Both the position numbers and the translations under genes were made by a program. A model generated the notes under the pieces. That model was given only the letters and a program-made list of their open reading frames with translations, had not been told where the DNA came from and searched no databases. Of a stretch of 64,000 nt of DNA, positions 45,525 through 56,526 are shown piece by piece. The number at the start of each line of letters is the position of its first letter. The first letter of the stretch is position 1. The DNA lies in NCBI RefSeq assembly GCF_024448695.1, contig NZ_JAMOHY010000005.1:155037-219036 (forward strand), read 5' to 3'. The stretch is from Stutzerimonas stutzeri. GTDB lineage: Bacteria; Pseudomonadota; Gammaproteobacteria; Pseudomonadales; Pseudomonadaceae.

Positions 45525-47087
45525 TTAACGCAAACGACTGATTTCCTGTTGCACGCTGGAGAAATTTCGTATCCAGGGTTTTCCGGCCTGCAGGGCTGGC
45601 GGCAAGGTTTTGATTGCCTGGGTCGCCGCATTGCGACTGGAAAAGCTCCCAAGCGTGACGACATAAAGCGGCTTGCCTTCATGCAGCTTGGTGAAGTAGC
45701 GGTAGTCGCTGCCATATTGCTTCACCAGCGCTTTGGCATTGCCTTCGTTGCGGGTGCCAAGAATCTGTACCAGATAGTTACCCGCAGGCTGACCGGCATA
45801 CCAGGCCGCTGCCGGAGTGGCAGCAGCCGGCGCGGGGGCTGCTGCGGCGACCGGCCGCGCAGGCTCGCGTGGAGCTGGAGCTGGAGCTGGAGCTGGAGCT
45901 GGAGCTGGAGCTGGAGCTACAGGCTGGGGTGCAGCCGTGGATGGCGCAACAGCACTGGCAGTCCCCGCGGGCTGCTCGACACGGTCACGAGGCTGTTCAG
46001 CGACTGGCGCAGGAACAGTCGGCGGAGCCTCCTGAAGCGGAAAGTCTTCGATATCAGCACTGCCGGCGGCAGCAAGAGGCTCCCGGACAAGTGGCGTCTG
46101 CGGCTCCGGGCTGGTCGCTGGCAGTGATGACTCTTCAGACTCGCCAGTTCCAGGCGTGCCTTGCGCAGGTACAGGCTCCACAGCTCCGGTACCAAGTGGC
46201 AGGCTTGTGGTGGCCGGCGCCGCGGGTTGCTCATCAACCCCATCGCGCATGATGAACAGCGCAATGGCGACAATACAGAGGACGGCCAGCAATGCCAGCA
46301 GGTGCTTTATAGGCAGCGGAAACCAGCCATTCGACTTTCTTTTTGCCCTGGAATGGTGCATCGCATCAATCAATTCTTCTCGCGCAGCCTGATTTATTCC
46401 TCCGGGCCAGCCACCAGATTGCTCATGAATGCGCATAATCTGCTCTTCGGTCAGGCATTCCAGCCCACTACCGGCACCTTCAAGGCGCAACGAGAGGTAT
46501 TCCCTGGTTTCATCTTCTTCATAAGGCTGAAGGGCAATGGCGTGGAAACGCTCTTCGCCATCCACAAGAGCTTCCAGCCGCGCCAACAAGGACTCTTCAC
46601 CGAATAGGAAGACATGTGGTCGGCCTTCCGGGCTGCCTTCCGCGAGTCGCAACAAGGTCTCCACCGCTGCACCCGTCAGCCGCTCGGCATCATCGACCAG
46701 CAGGTAGATTTCCTGCCCGGTCAGTGCCAGCTGGATAATCTGCGCCATGATCGAGTCGAAGTCGGCACGCGCGCTGCCGAGCGCCTGGGCGATCTGCTGC
46801 AGGACGAGATTCGAATCCATGGTGGACTGCGGCGTGACCACCACGCTCTGGACCGACTGCTTGTTGCTGCTCGCAACCAGCGCCTGACGCACCAGGGTCT
46901 TGCCGCTCCCTTCAGGCCCTGTGACCACCAGCAACAGCTGGCTGTAACGAGCGAGGTGATGCAACTGCCCCAACACCGGCTTGCGCTGGGCAGGGAAAAA
47001 CTTGAAACCGGGCACGCGAGCAGCAAAGGGGTCATGACTGAACCCGTAATGGCTCAGGAGCGAATCGTCAGCAGACAAACTGGTCAT
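45525..47087 (-). CDS. DamX-like AAA/SPOR-domain cell division protein
   Basis: 520 residues. ExeA-like AAA ATPase part (about 10-250) with P-loop GPEGSGKT (57-64) and Walker B YLLVDDAE (128-135), one membrane segment (262-280), a long Pro/Ala-rich periplasmic linker that includes eight Pro-Ala units (391-406), and a C-terminal SPOR domain (about 437-511) that binds denuded glycan at the septum. The linker repeat comes from a perfect hexanucleotide array. It forms a unit with aroB and aroK upstream, as in other Pseudomonas. Confidence 0.85.
   Translation of the reverse strand: MTSLSADDSLLSHYGFSHDPFAARVPGFKFFPAQRKPVLGQLHHLARYSQLLLVVTGPEGSGKTLVRQALVASSNKQSVQSVVVTPQSTMDSNLVLQQIAQALGSARADFDSIMAQIIQLALTGQEIYLLVDDAERLTGAAVETLLRLAEGSPEGRPHVFLFGEESLLARLEALVDGEERFHAIALQPYEEDETREYLSLRLEGAGSGLECLTEEQIMRIHEQSGGWPGGINQAAREELIDAMHHSRAKRKSNGWFPLPIKHLLALLAVLCIVAIALFIMRDGVDEQPAAPATTSLPLGTGAVEPVPAQGTPGTGESEESSLPATSPEPQTPLVREPLAAAGSADIEDFPLQEAPPTVPAPVAEQPRDRVEQPAGTASAVAPSTAAPQPVAPAPAPAPAPAPAPAPREPARPVAAAAPAPAAATPAAAWYAGQPAGNYLVQILGTRNEGNAKALVKQYGSDYRYFTKLHEGKPLYVVTLGSFSSRNAATQAIKTLPPALQAGKPWIRNFSSVQQEISRLR
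45871..45918 (-). repeat. Hexanucleotide array (GGAGCT)8 in coding sequence
   Basis: Eight exact copies of GGAGCT on the plus strand, 48 bp, encoding the (Ala-Pro)n linker of the DamX-like protein on the minus strand. As the unit is 6 bp, slippage changes linker length without breaking the frame. Confidence 0.95.
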
Positions 47088-47103
47088 GAAAAGTCTCTCA
47101 GGT

Positions 47104-48201
47104 TCACGGCTGTTGCGTCAGGACGGCATAGTCGACGCGCAATGTGGCGTCCAGCGCTTCGCGAGGGAAGTCACCAGTCACTACGGCTTCGCCCAGCCGC
47201 TTGAGCAATACCAGGCGTAACTGGCCGTCGAGCACCTTCTTGTCGACCGCCATGTGCCGCAGGAAGTCATCCGGCGTCATATCGCCTGGCGGCACGACGG
47301 GCAAGCCGGCACGCACAAGCAGCCGCACGCAGCGATCTCGCTCGTCGGCGGAAATCCAGCCAAGCTGGCGTGACATTTCCAGCGCCATCACAGTGCCGGC
47401 CGCTACCGCTTCGCCATGCAGCCAGACACCGTAGCCCTGATGGGTTTCGATGGCATGGCCGAAGGTATGTCCAAGATTGAGCGTCGCACGGACCCCCGAT
47501 TCACGCTCGTCCGCACCGACTACCGCCGCCTTGGCGGCACAGGAACGTCGTATGGCCTCGGTAAGTGCAGCCTGGTCGAGCGCCCTCAACCTGTCGATAT
47601 TGACTTCAAGCCAGCTCAGAAAGGGTTCATCGCAGATCAGCCCGTACTTGATCACTTCGGCCAGACCTGCCGACAGCTCCCGTGCCGGCAGTGTCGCCAG
47701 CGTGGACGTATCGATCAGCACCAGCTGCGGCTGGTAGAAAGCACCAATCATGTTCTTGCCCAGAGGATGATTGATGCCGGTCTTGCCACCCACCGAGGAA
47801 TCGACCTGGGATAAAAGAGTTGTTGGCATCTGGATGAAATCAACGCCACGCTGATAGCTGGCCGCCGCGAATCCGGCCATATCGCCCACCACGCCGCCAC
47901 CCAGGGCAATGATTGTGGTATTGCGATCATGTCTGGCAGACAGCAGGCCATCGAAGATCGTCTGCAGCGTTTCCCAGTTCTTGTAAGCCTCGCCGTCGGG
48001 CAGAACCACTGGCGTGACGGCATAACCTGCGAGGCTCTGCATCAGTCGCTCTAAGTAAAGTGGAGCAACGGTGTCGTTGGTGACAATGGCCACCTGCTTG
48101 CCACGAATATGAGGGGACAACAGCTCGCCGCGCTCGATGAGCTGTTCGCCTATAAGGATCGGATAGCTACGCTCGCCAAGATCGACATCTAGAGTCTGCA
48201 T
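47104..48201 (-). CDS. aroB: 3-dehydroquinate synthase
   Basis: 365 residues. It makes 3-dehydroquinate from DAHP in the shikimate pathway, cytosolic, NAD- and metal-dependent. [15 protein letters not shown] and [21 protein letters not shown] are the hallmark NAD and substrate loops; [12 protein letters not shown] holds a zinc His. It lies 25 bp after aroK and 16 bp before the DamX-like gene, an arrangement common in gammaproteobacteria. Confidence 0.97.
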   Translation of the reverse strand: MQTLDVDLGERSYPILIGEQLIERGELLSPHIRGKQVAIVTNDTVAPLYLERLMQSLAGYAVTPVVLPDGEAYKNWETLQTIFDGLLSARHDRNTTIIALGGGVVGDMAGFAAASYQRGVDFIQMPTTLLSQVDSSVGGKTGINHPLGKNMIGAFYQPQLVLIDTSTLATLPARELSAGLAEVIKYGLICDEPFLSWLEVNIDRLRALDQAALTEAIRRSCAAKAAVVGADERESGVRATLNLGHTFGHAIETHQGYGVWLHGEAVAAGTVMALEMSRQLGWISADERDRCVRLLVRAGLPVVPPGDMTPDDFLRHMAVDKKVLDGQLRLVLLKRLGEAVVTGDFPREALDATLRVDYAVLTQQP

Positions 48202-48226
48202 GTAGGCCCCCGTGGATTAAAGGGGG

Positions 48227-48772
48227 TTAGGATAGCGCAGATTCGTCGGGGCTTTCACGGGACACAAGCGCCCTGAGCTGTTCAAGTATTTCACCGACCA
48301 CCAGACGCGGAGGACGCTCATCGGTCTCAACGGTGATGTCCGCAATTTCCCGGTACAGAGGGTCTCGTACAGCCATCAAATCAACCAGCACTTGCCGAGG
48401 ATTGGGCGTCTGCAACAGCGGACGATTTCGATCTCGCGAAGTACGGTCAAGCTGCTGCTCGACCGATGTGCAGAGGTAGATGACCTGCCCGCCTTCACGC
48501 AACGCCTGACGGTTGTCCTCTCGCAGGACCGCACCACCGCCAGTAGCCAGAACGATGCCCTGCATCTGGCACAGCTCGGCGATCGCAGCGTGCTCCCGCT
48601 CGCGAAAGCCCTGCTCACCCTCGACATCGAATATCAGCGGAATGCTGGCACCCGTGCGCTTCTCGATTTCCTTGTCGGAATCACGAAACGCCAGACGCAA
48701 CTCCTTGGCAAGCAAACGCCCGATGGTGCTTTTGCCAGCACCCATCGGGCCTACGAGGATGATATTGGGCAT
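48227..48772 (-). CDS. aroK: Shikimate kinase
   Basis: 181 residues. P-loop [11 protein letters not shown] (6-16), shikimate site [18 protein letters not shown] and lid RDRNRPLL. It phosphorylates shikimate at O3. Only 7 bp separate it from pilQ, so it is probably read from the pilM promoter as well as its own. Confidence 0.97.
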   Translation of the reverse strand: MPNIILVGPMGAGKSTIGRLLAKELRLAFRDSDKEIEKRTGASIPLIFDVEGEQGFREREHAAIAELCQMQGIVLATGGGAVLREDNRQALREGGQVIYLCTSVEQQLDRTSRDRNRPLLQTPNPRQVLVDLMAVRDPLYREIADITVETDERPPRLVVGEILEQLRALVSRESPDESALS

Positions 48773-48779
48773 TACTTGG

Positions 48780-50924
48780 TTAACGACTGGCCTGAATCGC
48801 CTGATTATTCATGATCCTCGGCGTGATGAATACCAGCAGTTCGGATTTTCGATCCTGGACCAGATCACGACGGAATATCCGACCTACGAAAGGCAGATCC
48901 CCCAGGAACGGTACCTTGTCCACCGATTTGCTTTGCGTATTGGAGAACACGCCGCCAATCACGATGGTTTCGCCGTCAGTAACCAGCACCTTGGCATTCA
49001 CCTCATTCTTGCGTATGGCCGGGATACCACCGGTGCTCGCTGCTTGCGAAAAGTCCGGCTCATCCTTGGTGACTTTGACTTCCATGATAATGCGGTTATC
49101 CGGCGTGATCTGCGGCGTTACTTCCAGCGACAACGCTGCCTCCTTGAACGAGGTACTGGTTGCACCACTGGAGCTGGCTTCCTGATAAGGCACTTCCGAG
49201 CCTTTAAGGATTTTGGCTGTTTCCTTGTCTGCGGTGACAACCTTCGGCTGCGACACCACCTCACCGTTACCCGTTTTCTCCATAGCGGAAAGCTGCAGAT
49301 CAAGGATGGCGTTATTGGTCACGAAACCCAGACCGATCCCTGAAGTTGCGCCAATTGCGCCCATATCAACAAACGGCGTATTCAGTGGAGTTTCACGAAT
49401 GCCGGGGAAACGGCCTACTTGTTGAGAGGGTACGTAACCGTCGTCTCCAGGACTGCCGCTTGCATTCGGATCGTCAGCCACACCTAGCTGACCATTCTTA
49501 CCCCAGGCATTCCACTTGTCACCCGCCCACAGGTTCCCACCCCAGCGCACACCGAGGCTCTTGTCGTAATCCACGTTGGCTTCGACGATACGCGCCTCGA
49601 TCATGACCTGACGTACCGGGATATCCAGTTGCGCCACAATACGACGCAGCTCGTCGAGTCGCTCCTGGGTCTGGTAGGCAATGATGTTGTTGGTGCGGTC
49701 GTCAACAGCGATGGAGCCACGATCCTCGCTGGCGCCATCCTTGTCAGTAACAGACTGGAACAGCCGAGCGATGTCGGTTGCCTTGGCATAGTTGACCTGG
49801 ACCACTTCGCGGCGCAGCGGCGCAAGCTCGGCGATTTGGCGCTGTGACTCCAGCTCTTGCCGCTCACGCGCGGCAATCTCGTCAGCAGGCGCTACCAGCA
49901 AGACATTACCGACCTGGCGCTTGTCGAGGCCTTTGGTCTTGAGCACCAGATCCAGCGCCTGATCCCAAGGCACGTTCTGCAGGCGCAGGGTAATGTTGCC
50001 GCTTACCGTGTCACTGGCCACCAGGTTGAGATCAGTGAAGTCAGCGATCAGCTGAAGCACCGAGCGCACATCGATATCCTGGAAGTTCAGCGACAGCTTT
50101 TCACCAGAATAGGCAAAATGCTCGGCCTTGCGCTGCTCTGCCTCGGCTTCACTCAGCGGCTTGATGCTGATGGTGAGCTTGTCATCGGTCTGGTAGGCGA
50201 GGTAGTCGTAACGGCCGGTTGGCTCGATGGCAATGGTGGCGCCGCCGGACCCGCTGGTCGAGTCGACAAATTTGACCGGCGTGGCGAAGTCCTGCACATC
50301 GAGCCGTACGCGCAAGGCTTCCGGCAGTTGTGTCTTGGCAAAGGAGACGCGGATCTTGCCGCCCTGCTCCTCGATATTCGGGCTGATCGATGGGTCCGAC
50401 AGCGTTATGACAACATTGCCGGCCCCATCTTCGCCTCGACGGAAGTCGATATTGCTGATGGCCTTGCCTGCCACCGGGCGCTCGACCGGCGCGGTGCCGA
50501 CCACAGGCTGTTCAGGTACGGGGGCAGCCACAGGCGCTGGCGCGCCACCCTCGCCCAGCAGAACGAATAGGTTATTGCCATCTACGCGCGTCGAATAAGG
50601 CACCAGAGAGGTGAGGTTGACGATCAACCGAGTACGCCCCTGCGCCTCGACAACGGTCACGCTGCGCGCATTGCCGACGCCCAACTCACGATTTTTGGCA
50701 CCGAGCTTGCTCGATACGCCTGGCAGATCAAGAGCGATACGCGCGGGCTGATCAAGCGTGTAGCCGCGAGGGGCAGCCACGGGTTCGTCGAATCCCAGCT
50801 TGAGTTCGACCTTGTCACCCGGGAGCGAGGCCACATCAATGGTATTGAGATTCGCAGCCAGCAACGCGGGCGAAATGAGCGCTGCCAGCAGGGACAAGCC
50901 GAGACGAGAGAGGGAGGTATTCAT
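48780..50924 (-). CDS. pilQ: Type IV pilus secretin
   Basis: 714 residues from ATG 50924 (GGAGG site upstream; an earlier in-frame start would add a non-signal leader). Signal peptide of about 23 residues, two AMIN domains that bind peptidoglycan (about 25-120 and 145-250), an STN and an N1 domain (about 290-450), then the secretin barrel with [10 protein letters not shown] and [18 protein letters not shown]. It forms the outer membrane pore for pili and takes part in DNA uptake. Last of pilMNOPQ. Confidence 0.97.
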   Translation of the reverse strand: MNTSLSRLGLSLLAALISPALLAANLNTIDVASLPGDKVELKLGFDEPVAAPRGYTLDQPARIALDLPGVSSKLGAKNRELGVGNARSVTVVEAQGRTRLIVNLTSLVPYSTRVDGNNLFVLLGEGGAPAPVAAPVPEQPVVGTAPVERPVAGKAISNIDFRRGEDGAGNVVITLSDPSISPNIEEQGGKIRVSFAKTQLPEALRVRLDVQDFATPVKFVDSTSGSGGATIAIEPTGRYDYLAYQTDDKLTISIKPLSEAEAEQRKAEHFAYSGEKLSLNFQDIDVRSVLQLIADFTDLNLVASDTVSGNITLRLQNVPWDQALDLVLKTKGLDKRQVGNVLLVAPADEIAARERQELESQRQIAELAPLRREVVQVNYAKATDIARLFQSVTDKDGASEDRGSIAVDDRTNNIIAYQTQERLDELRRIVAQLDIPVRQVMIEARIVEANVDYDKSLGVRWGGNLWAGDKWNAWGKNGQLGVADDPNASGSPGDDGYVPSQQVGRFPGIRETPLNTPFVDMGAIGATSGIGLGFVTNNAILDLQLSAMEKTGNGEVVSQPKVVTADKETAKILKGSEVPYQEASSSGATSTSFKEAALSLEVTPQITPDNRIIMEVKVTKDEPDFSQAASTGGIPAIRKNEVNAKVLVTDGETIVIGGVFSNTQSKSVDKVPFLGDLPFVGRIFRRDLVQDRKSELLVFITPRIMNNQAIQASR

Positions 50925-50977
50925 AAAAGGCTTCCGTTGTGCAGACCGGTATAGGTTTTCCATTTGTTGCCCCGAAC

Positions 50978-51505
50978 TCAGGAGCGCTCTTTCAAGGTCA
51001 GGCTACGCGGGCGCTCCAGCCACCCACCCTCTCCGTCAGGAACGATTTCAAGCACATCCACCTCGGCCTCGCTGATCTCGACGATACGCCCATGGTTGCG
51101 CCCCAGATAATCACCGACCTTGACCCGGTGAACCCCGTCACCACCTCTTATCAAGGCGTACATGCCCGCATCATTGGTCAACGTACCGACCATGATGAAG
51201 TTTTCGATGTTGAATTCTTCCAAGAACTGCTTGATGCGCGTCTCATCCGGCTGAATATCCTTCGAGCCTTTCTGACGCTGCGTCAGATCGATCTTCATCG
51301 GCGGCTGAAAAGGATGACGCAGGGAGGCCGCGCTATAGGTAAATGCCTCGTATGGCAGGAATGCCGGCAGCGGCTCGATGGTTCCCTTGGGCTTGGCCCG
51401 GACCTCATCCATATAGCGCCGCAAATCATCAAAATCCGTACTGACCCCGCAGCCGCCCAGCAATGCCAGACTCAAACCCAGCGCAACAATTCGGGCTCCA
51501 TTCAT
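50978..51505 (-). CDS. pilP: Type IV pilus lipoprotein PilP
   Basis: 175 residues, lipoprotein signal with lipobox LGGC (Cys 19). The middle is flexible (about 30-85) and the C-terminal part is a small beta domain with YLGRNHGRIVEISEAEVDVLEIV. PilP links the PilN-PilO complex to PilQ. It starts within the pilO stop (ATGA) and ends 53 bp before pilQ. Confidence 0.96.
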   Translation of the reverse strand: MNGARIVALGLSLALLGGCGVSTDFDDLRRYMDEVRAKPKGTIEPLPAFLPYEAFTYSAASLRHPFQPPMKIDLTQRQKGSKDIQPDETRIKQFLEEFNIENFIMVGTLTNDAGMYALIRGGDGVHRVKVGDYLGRNHGRIVEISEAEVDVLEIVPDGEGGWLERPRSLTLKERS

Positions 51506-52125
51506 TTCTGCAGCCCCTTGTCGTTATAGCGATAGGTTTTGGCCAGAATACTCATGCGCAGCCTGGAAGCAGATTCCTTGCTGTCAGGCTTGATCTCGAA
51601 GTCATGTAGCGTGACGATTCGTGGCAGGCTCGATACACCGCTGACGAAGGTCGCGAGATCGTGATAGGAACCAACAACCTTTATCTGTATCGGCAGCTCG
51701 ATATAAAACTGCTGGACGACTTCCGGCTGCAGCTTAATCTCCTCGAATTCCAGCCCGCTTCCCAGCCCAGTGCGGGTGATGTCCTCAAGCAGGCCTGGCA
51801 CCTCGGTATCACTGGGCAACTGACGCAGCAAGGCACCGAACGAGGCTTCCATCTCGACCATCTGTTCTTTATAGGCTTCCAGGTTCGCAGCCTGGAAAGC
51901 CTTCGAGGAAAACTGCTGCTTGAGCGTTTCTTCCTGCGCTCTTTGTTGCTCCAGGCTGGCCTGCATGTCACTGAGGTAGAAGTAATAACCCCCACCCAGC
52001 ACCAGAGCCAGCAGCAAAATACCGGCAATGACCTTGACTGCTGCCGGCCAGGAACCGAGGTTATTCAGGTCCAGATCAGACAGATCGACGCTGCGCAGGC
52101 TCTCCATGGAGCTTGCCAGACTCAT
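51502..52125 (-). CDS. pilO: Type IV pilus alignment protein PilO
   Basis: 207 residues: short cytoplasmic tail, one membrane segment (AAVKVIAGILLLALVLGGGY, about 28-47), coiled coil, and a periplasmic ferredoxin-like domain. It dimerises with PilN. ATGA overlaps join it to pilN and pilP. Confidence 0.96.
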   Translation of the reverse strand: MSLASSMESLRSVDLSDLDLNNLGSWPAAVKVIAGILLLALVLGGGYYFYLSDMQASLEQQRAQEETLKQQFSSKAFQAANLEAYKEQMVEMEASFGALLRQLPSDTEVPGLLEDITRTGLGSGLEFEEIKLQPEVVQQFYIELPIQIKVVGSYHDLATFVSGVSSLPRIVTLHDFEIKPDSKESASRLRMSILAKTYRYNDKGLQK

Positions 52126-52693
52126 GGCTTGCCTCCTTCGACAGCAGCAGTCGGCTGTGTTTGCTGAACGGTAAGCTGGAAGACATTTTCCTGATCTACA
52201 GCACCGGCAGTGACGGCCTTCACTTCGTTCAGGTTCGGGGCCTCAAGCCATTCCGAGCCATCTAGATTGCGCATCAGGTTGGAAACCCGATTGTTGGATT
52301 CCGCTGCGCCGACAATAGCGATGTTCTTGCCTGTCATTTTCAAGCCTGTGAAATACACACCATCGGGCAGGGTCCTCACCAACTGGTCGAACACTCGGCC
52401 AATAATGGGACGGTTACCCTGCAGGTCCTGAATGATCTTCATACGCTCAAGCAATTGCTGCCGACGCTCTCGCAATTCCTTGATCTCGGAAATTCGCGCA
52501 TCAAGCACTGCAATTTCCTTGCGAACAAAATCATTGCGCGCGTTCTGCTGCTCGATGGAGCTGGTCAGATATTGACCGGCAAGAAATACCAGGCCCCCAC
52601 CTACGAGCAGCACGCCCATGAGTGAGACCAGAAAGCGCTGCTTGCGCTCTTCACGAAGCTGTTCACGCCAGGGCAGAAGGTTGATCTGAGCCA

Positions 52694-52694
<1 letters not shown>
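52122..52694 (-). CDS. pilN: Type IV pilus alignment protein PilN
   Basis: 190 residues. The N-terminal INLLPWRE (4-11) is the conserved peptide that docks in PilM; it is followed by one membrane segment (about 23-44) and a coiled coil with ferredoxin-like periplasmic domain. The stop overlaps pilO, and its first base is the last of pilM. Confidence 0.97.
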
Positions 52695-53773
<1,079 letters not shown>

Positions 53774-53863
53774 TTATCCGCTACTTACGGATTAATTATG
53801 TTTATCCACATTAGATAACAGCCTTGACAGAAGCGCAAATGGCTCCCCAGTAGAAAAACCGCT

Positions 53864-53869
53864 TATAAT
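53864..53869 (+). promoter_or_regulatory. Candidate -10 element of ponA
   Basis: TATAAT on the plus strand 74 bp before the ponA start, in the divergent pilM-ponA gap. No good -35 box is at the right distance (TTGACA at 53824 is 34 bp away), so this is tentative. Confidence 0.35.
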
Positions 53870-53942
53870 GTGAACGGCTTTTCCTTTCAGCATCGTCTGC
53901 GGCTTACACCCCATTTCCCCACCCTGGATTCAACTAACCCCG

Positions 53943-56381
53943 ATGCGTTTTCTGAAGTTTTTCCTTTGGTCGTGCCTGGCTATTTTCTGCGGACTTCTGC
54001 TCAGTCTCAGCGGCGCGTTCCTCTACCTCAGTCCCAACCTGCCTTCCGTAGATTCGCTACGCAGCATACAGCTGCAGATACCGCTGCGTATCTACAGCAG
54101 CGATGACAAGCTGATTTCCGAATACGGCGAAATGCGTCGCTCCCCCATTGCCTTCAATGAAATCCCCAGGGATTTCATTGAAGCCCTGCTGGCTGCCGAA
54201 GACGACAATTTCGCGAATCATTATGGCGTCGAAGTTTCCAGCCTGATGCGCGCTGCCACGCAATTATTGAAAAGCGGCCAGATTCAGACTGGCGGCAGCA
54301 CCATTACCATGCAGGTTGCGAAGAATTACTTCCTCACAAGTGAGCGAAGCTTCTCACGCAAAATCAACGAAATCCTTCTTGCCCTCCAGATCGAGCGCGA
54401 GCTGAGCAAGGACGAGATTTTCGAGTTGTACGTCAACAAGATCTATCTGGGCCATCGTGCTTACGGCATCGAAGCTGCTGCACATGTCTACTATGGAAAA
54501 TCGATCAGTGAACTGAGCCTGGCGCAGATGGCCATGATCGCCGGGCTGCCAAAGGCCCCGTCCGCATTCAACCCGCTAACCAATCCTGCCCGGGCCAAGG
54601 AAAGACGCGACTGGATTCTGGGCCGCATGTACCGACTCGGTACCATTGACGACGCCCGCTACCAGCAAGCGCTGGCAGAGGTCGTGGATGCCTCCTATCA
54701 CGGCGCATCACCGGAACTCGACGCACCCTATATCGCCGAAATGGCGCGCGCGGAAATGGTTGGCCGCTTCGGCAGCGACGCCTACACCGAAGGCTTTCGC
54801 GTCTATACGACCGCAACCAGCAAGCGACAGATAGCCGCCAACGAGGCGCTCATCGAAGGCCTGATCGAGTATGACCAGCGCCACGGCTATCGCGGCCCTG
54901 AAGCCAGGCTGGCCGGAACCGGACCTGAAGGCTGGCTGCAGGAACTGAATCGCTACCGAGGCCTGTCGGGAATGCTGCCCGCCGTTGTCAGCCATGTGGG
55001 CAAGGATTCGATCAGCGTGATGCTGCGTGACGGCAGCGAACGCAACGTCCACTGGGACAGCATGAAATGGGCTCGCCCGTTCATCAACACCAACAGCCTG
55101 GGCCCACAACCCAAGAGCCCGGCCGATGTGGTCGCAATCGGAGACGTCATCCGCATTCGGTTTGTCGAGAGCGTCGCGCTGTTCAGCCAGATACCCCAGG
55201 CCCAGGCCGCACTGGTATCTCTGGACCCCACCGATGGTTCCATTGAAGCGCTGGTCGGGGGCTTCTCCTTCGGGCAAAGCAACTACAATCGGGCCATACA
55301 GGCGAAGCGCCAGCCAGGCTCCAGTTTCAAACCTTTTGTTTACAGTGCAGCGCTGGATGCGGGCTTTACCGCCGCAACACTGGTCAACGACTCCCCCATC
55401 GTCTTCGTCGAAGAAGGCATGGATCGCGTCTGGCGCCCCAAGAATGACAACAACACCTTTCTAGGACCAATCCGCCTGCGTGAAGCCCTGTACAAGTCGC
55501 GCAACCTGGTCTCTATTCGCCTGCTGCAAACCCTCGGCATGGGTTACACCATCGACTATATAGAGCGCTTCGGCTTCAAGCCTGAAGACCTTCCGGCAAA
55601 CCTGTCGCTGGCGCTTGGCACGGCCACCCTGACGCCGATGGAGATCACCGTCGGCTGGACCGCCTTCGCCAATGGCGGCTACAAGATCGAGCCCTATCTG
55701 ATCGAACGCATCGAAGACCGGGACGGCAAGGTGGTATTCACCGCGAACCCGCGGCGAGTACCTGTAAATGACCAACCATCGCCGCTGGACGACGAAGCCG
55801 GCGTCGAGACCTTCGCCCAGAGCGACAAGCCGCTCGATGGCAACTTCGATCTGGCAGAACAGCCACGGCTGTACGCCGAACGGATCATCGACGAACGCAC
55901 CGCCTACATCATGACCAGCATGCTGCAAGACGTCATCAAGCGCGGGACGGGCCGCAGAGCCCTGGCGATGGGCCGTGATGATATTGCCGGCAAGACCGGC
56001 ACCACCAACGAATCCAAGGACAGCTGGTTTTCCGGCTACAACGCCGACATCGTAACGTCCGTCTGGGCGGGTTTCGATCAGCCGCAAACCCTGGGCCGAC
56101 GCGAATACGGCGGCACCGTGGCACTGCCAATCTGGATGAAATACATGAGTTCGGTACTCGAAGGCATGCCCGAACACGCCCCCGCCGAGCCGGCCGGGAT
56201 TCTCGCGCTGCGTATCGACCCTGCCAGCGGACGCGCCGCTCCTCCTGGAACTCCGGATGCTTACTTCGAACTGTTCCGCAGCGAAGATTCGCCACCGGAC
56301 ATGGGCGAACTGGAACCCGGCAGCTCGGCGCCTGGTAGCCCGCTACCAGCCAGTGAAGCGGCGCCCATGGACCTGTTCTGA
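53943..56381 (+). CDS. ponA: Penicillin-binding protein 1a (class A)
   Basis: 812 residues. N-terminal cytoplasmic tail and membrane anchor (about 6-28), GT51 glycosyltransferase domain (AAEDDNFANHYGVE with catalytic Glu; GGSTITMQVAKN), OB-like insert (about 310-420), then the transpeptidase: SSFKPF (SxxK), KSRNLVS (SxN) and GKTGTTNESKDSW (KTG). It polymerises and cross-links peptidoglycan at the inner membrane. Divergent from pilM, as in P. aeruginosa. Confidence 0.97.
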   Translation: MRFLKFFLWSCLAIFCGLLLSLSGAFLYLSPNLPSVDSLRSIQLQIPLRIYSSDDKLISEYGEMRRSPIAFNEIPRDFIEALLAAEDDNFANHYGVEVSSLMRAATQLLKSGQIQTGGSTITMQVAKNYFLTSERSFSRKINEILLALQIERELSKDEIFELYVNKIYLGHRAYGIEAAAHVYYGKSISELSLAQMAMIAGLPKAPSAFNPLTNPARAKERRDWILGRMYRLGTIDDARYQQALAEVVDASYHGASPELDAPYIAEMARAEMVGRFGSDAYTEGFRVYTTATSKRQIAANEALIEGLIEYDQRHGYRGPEARLAGTGPEGWLQELNRYRGLSGMLPAVVSHVGKDSISVMLRDGSERNVHWDSMKWARPFINTNSLGPQPKSPADVVAIGDVIRIRFVESVALFSQIPQAQAALVSLDPTDGSIEALVGGFSFGQSNYNRAIQAKRQPGSSFKPFVYSAALDAGFTAATLVNDSPIVFVEEGMDRVWRPKNDNNTFLGPIRLREALYKSRNLVSIRLLQTLGMGYTIDYIERFGFKPEDLPANLSLALGTATLTPMEITVGWTAFANGGYKIEPYLIERIEDRDGKVVFTANPRRVPVNDQPSPLDDEAGVETFAQSDKPLDGNFDLAEQPRLYAERIIDERTAYIMTSMLQDVIKRGTGRRALAMGRDDIAGKTGTTNESKDSWFSGYNADIVTSVWAGFDQPQTLGRREYGGTVALPIWMKYMSSVLEGMPEHAPAEPAGILALRIDPASGRAAPPGTPDAYFELFRSEDSPPDMGELEPGSSAPGSPLPASEAAPMDLF

Positions 56382-56443
56382 CGACGCCGGATACCGCGAC
56401 AAAAAGCCCACGCAGTATTTCACCAAGGAAATTCGCAGCCATA

Positions 56444-56477
56444 AAAAACCCGAAACTCCTGAGAGTTTCGGGTTTTT
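56444..56477. terminator. Bidirectional terminator between ponA and malic enzyme
   Basis: A 15-bp perfect stem (56444-56458 with 56463-56477) with a tetraloop and A/T runs at both ends, midway between two convergent genes. Confidence 0.95.
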
Positions 56478-56526
56478 ATTTACGCTGCGCCGCGACAACA
56501 ACCGATGGCAGGTGCCGCGCCGGCAG

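Noticed and set aside
45871..45918. CRISPR-like short repeat array
   Set aside because: The units are contiguous hexamers without spacers and encode an Ala-Pro linker. No CRISPR array was found anywhere in the window.
53824..53869. TTGACA at 53824 paired with TATAAT at 53864 as one promoter
   Set aside because: The spacer would be 34 bp, twice the allowed length. Only the -10 element is kept as tentative.
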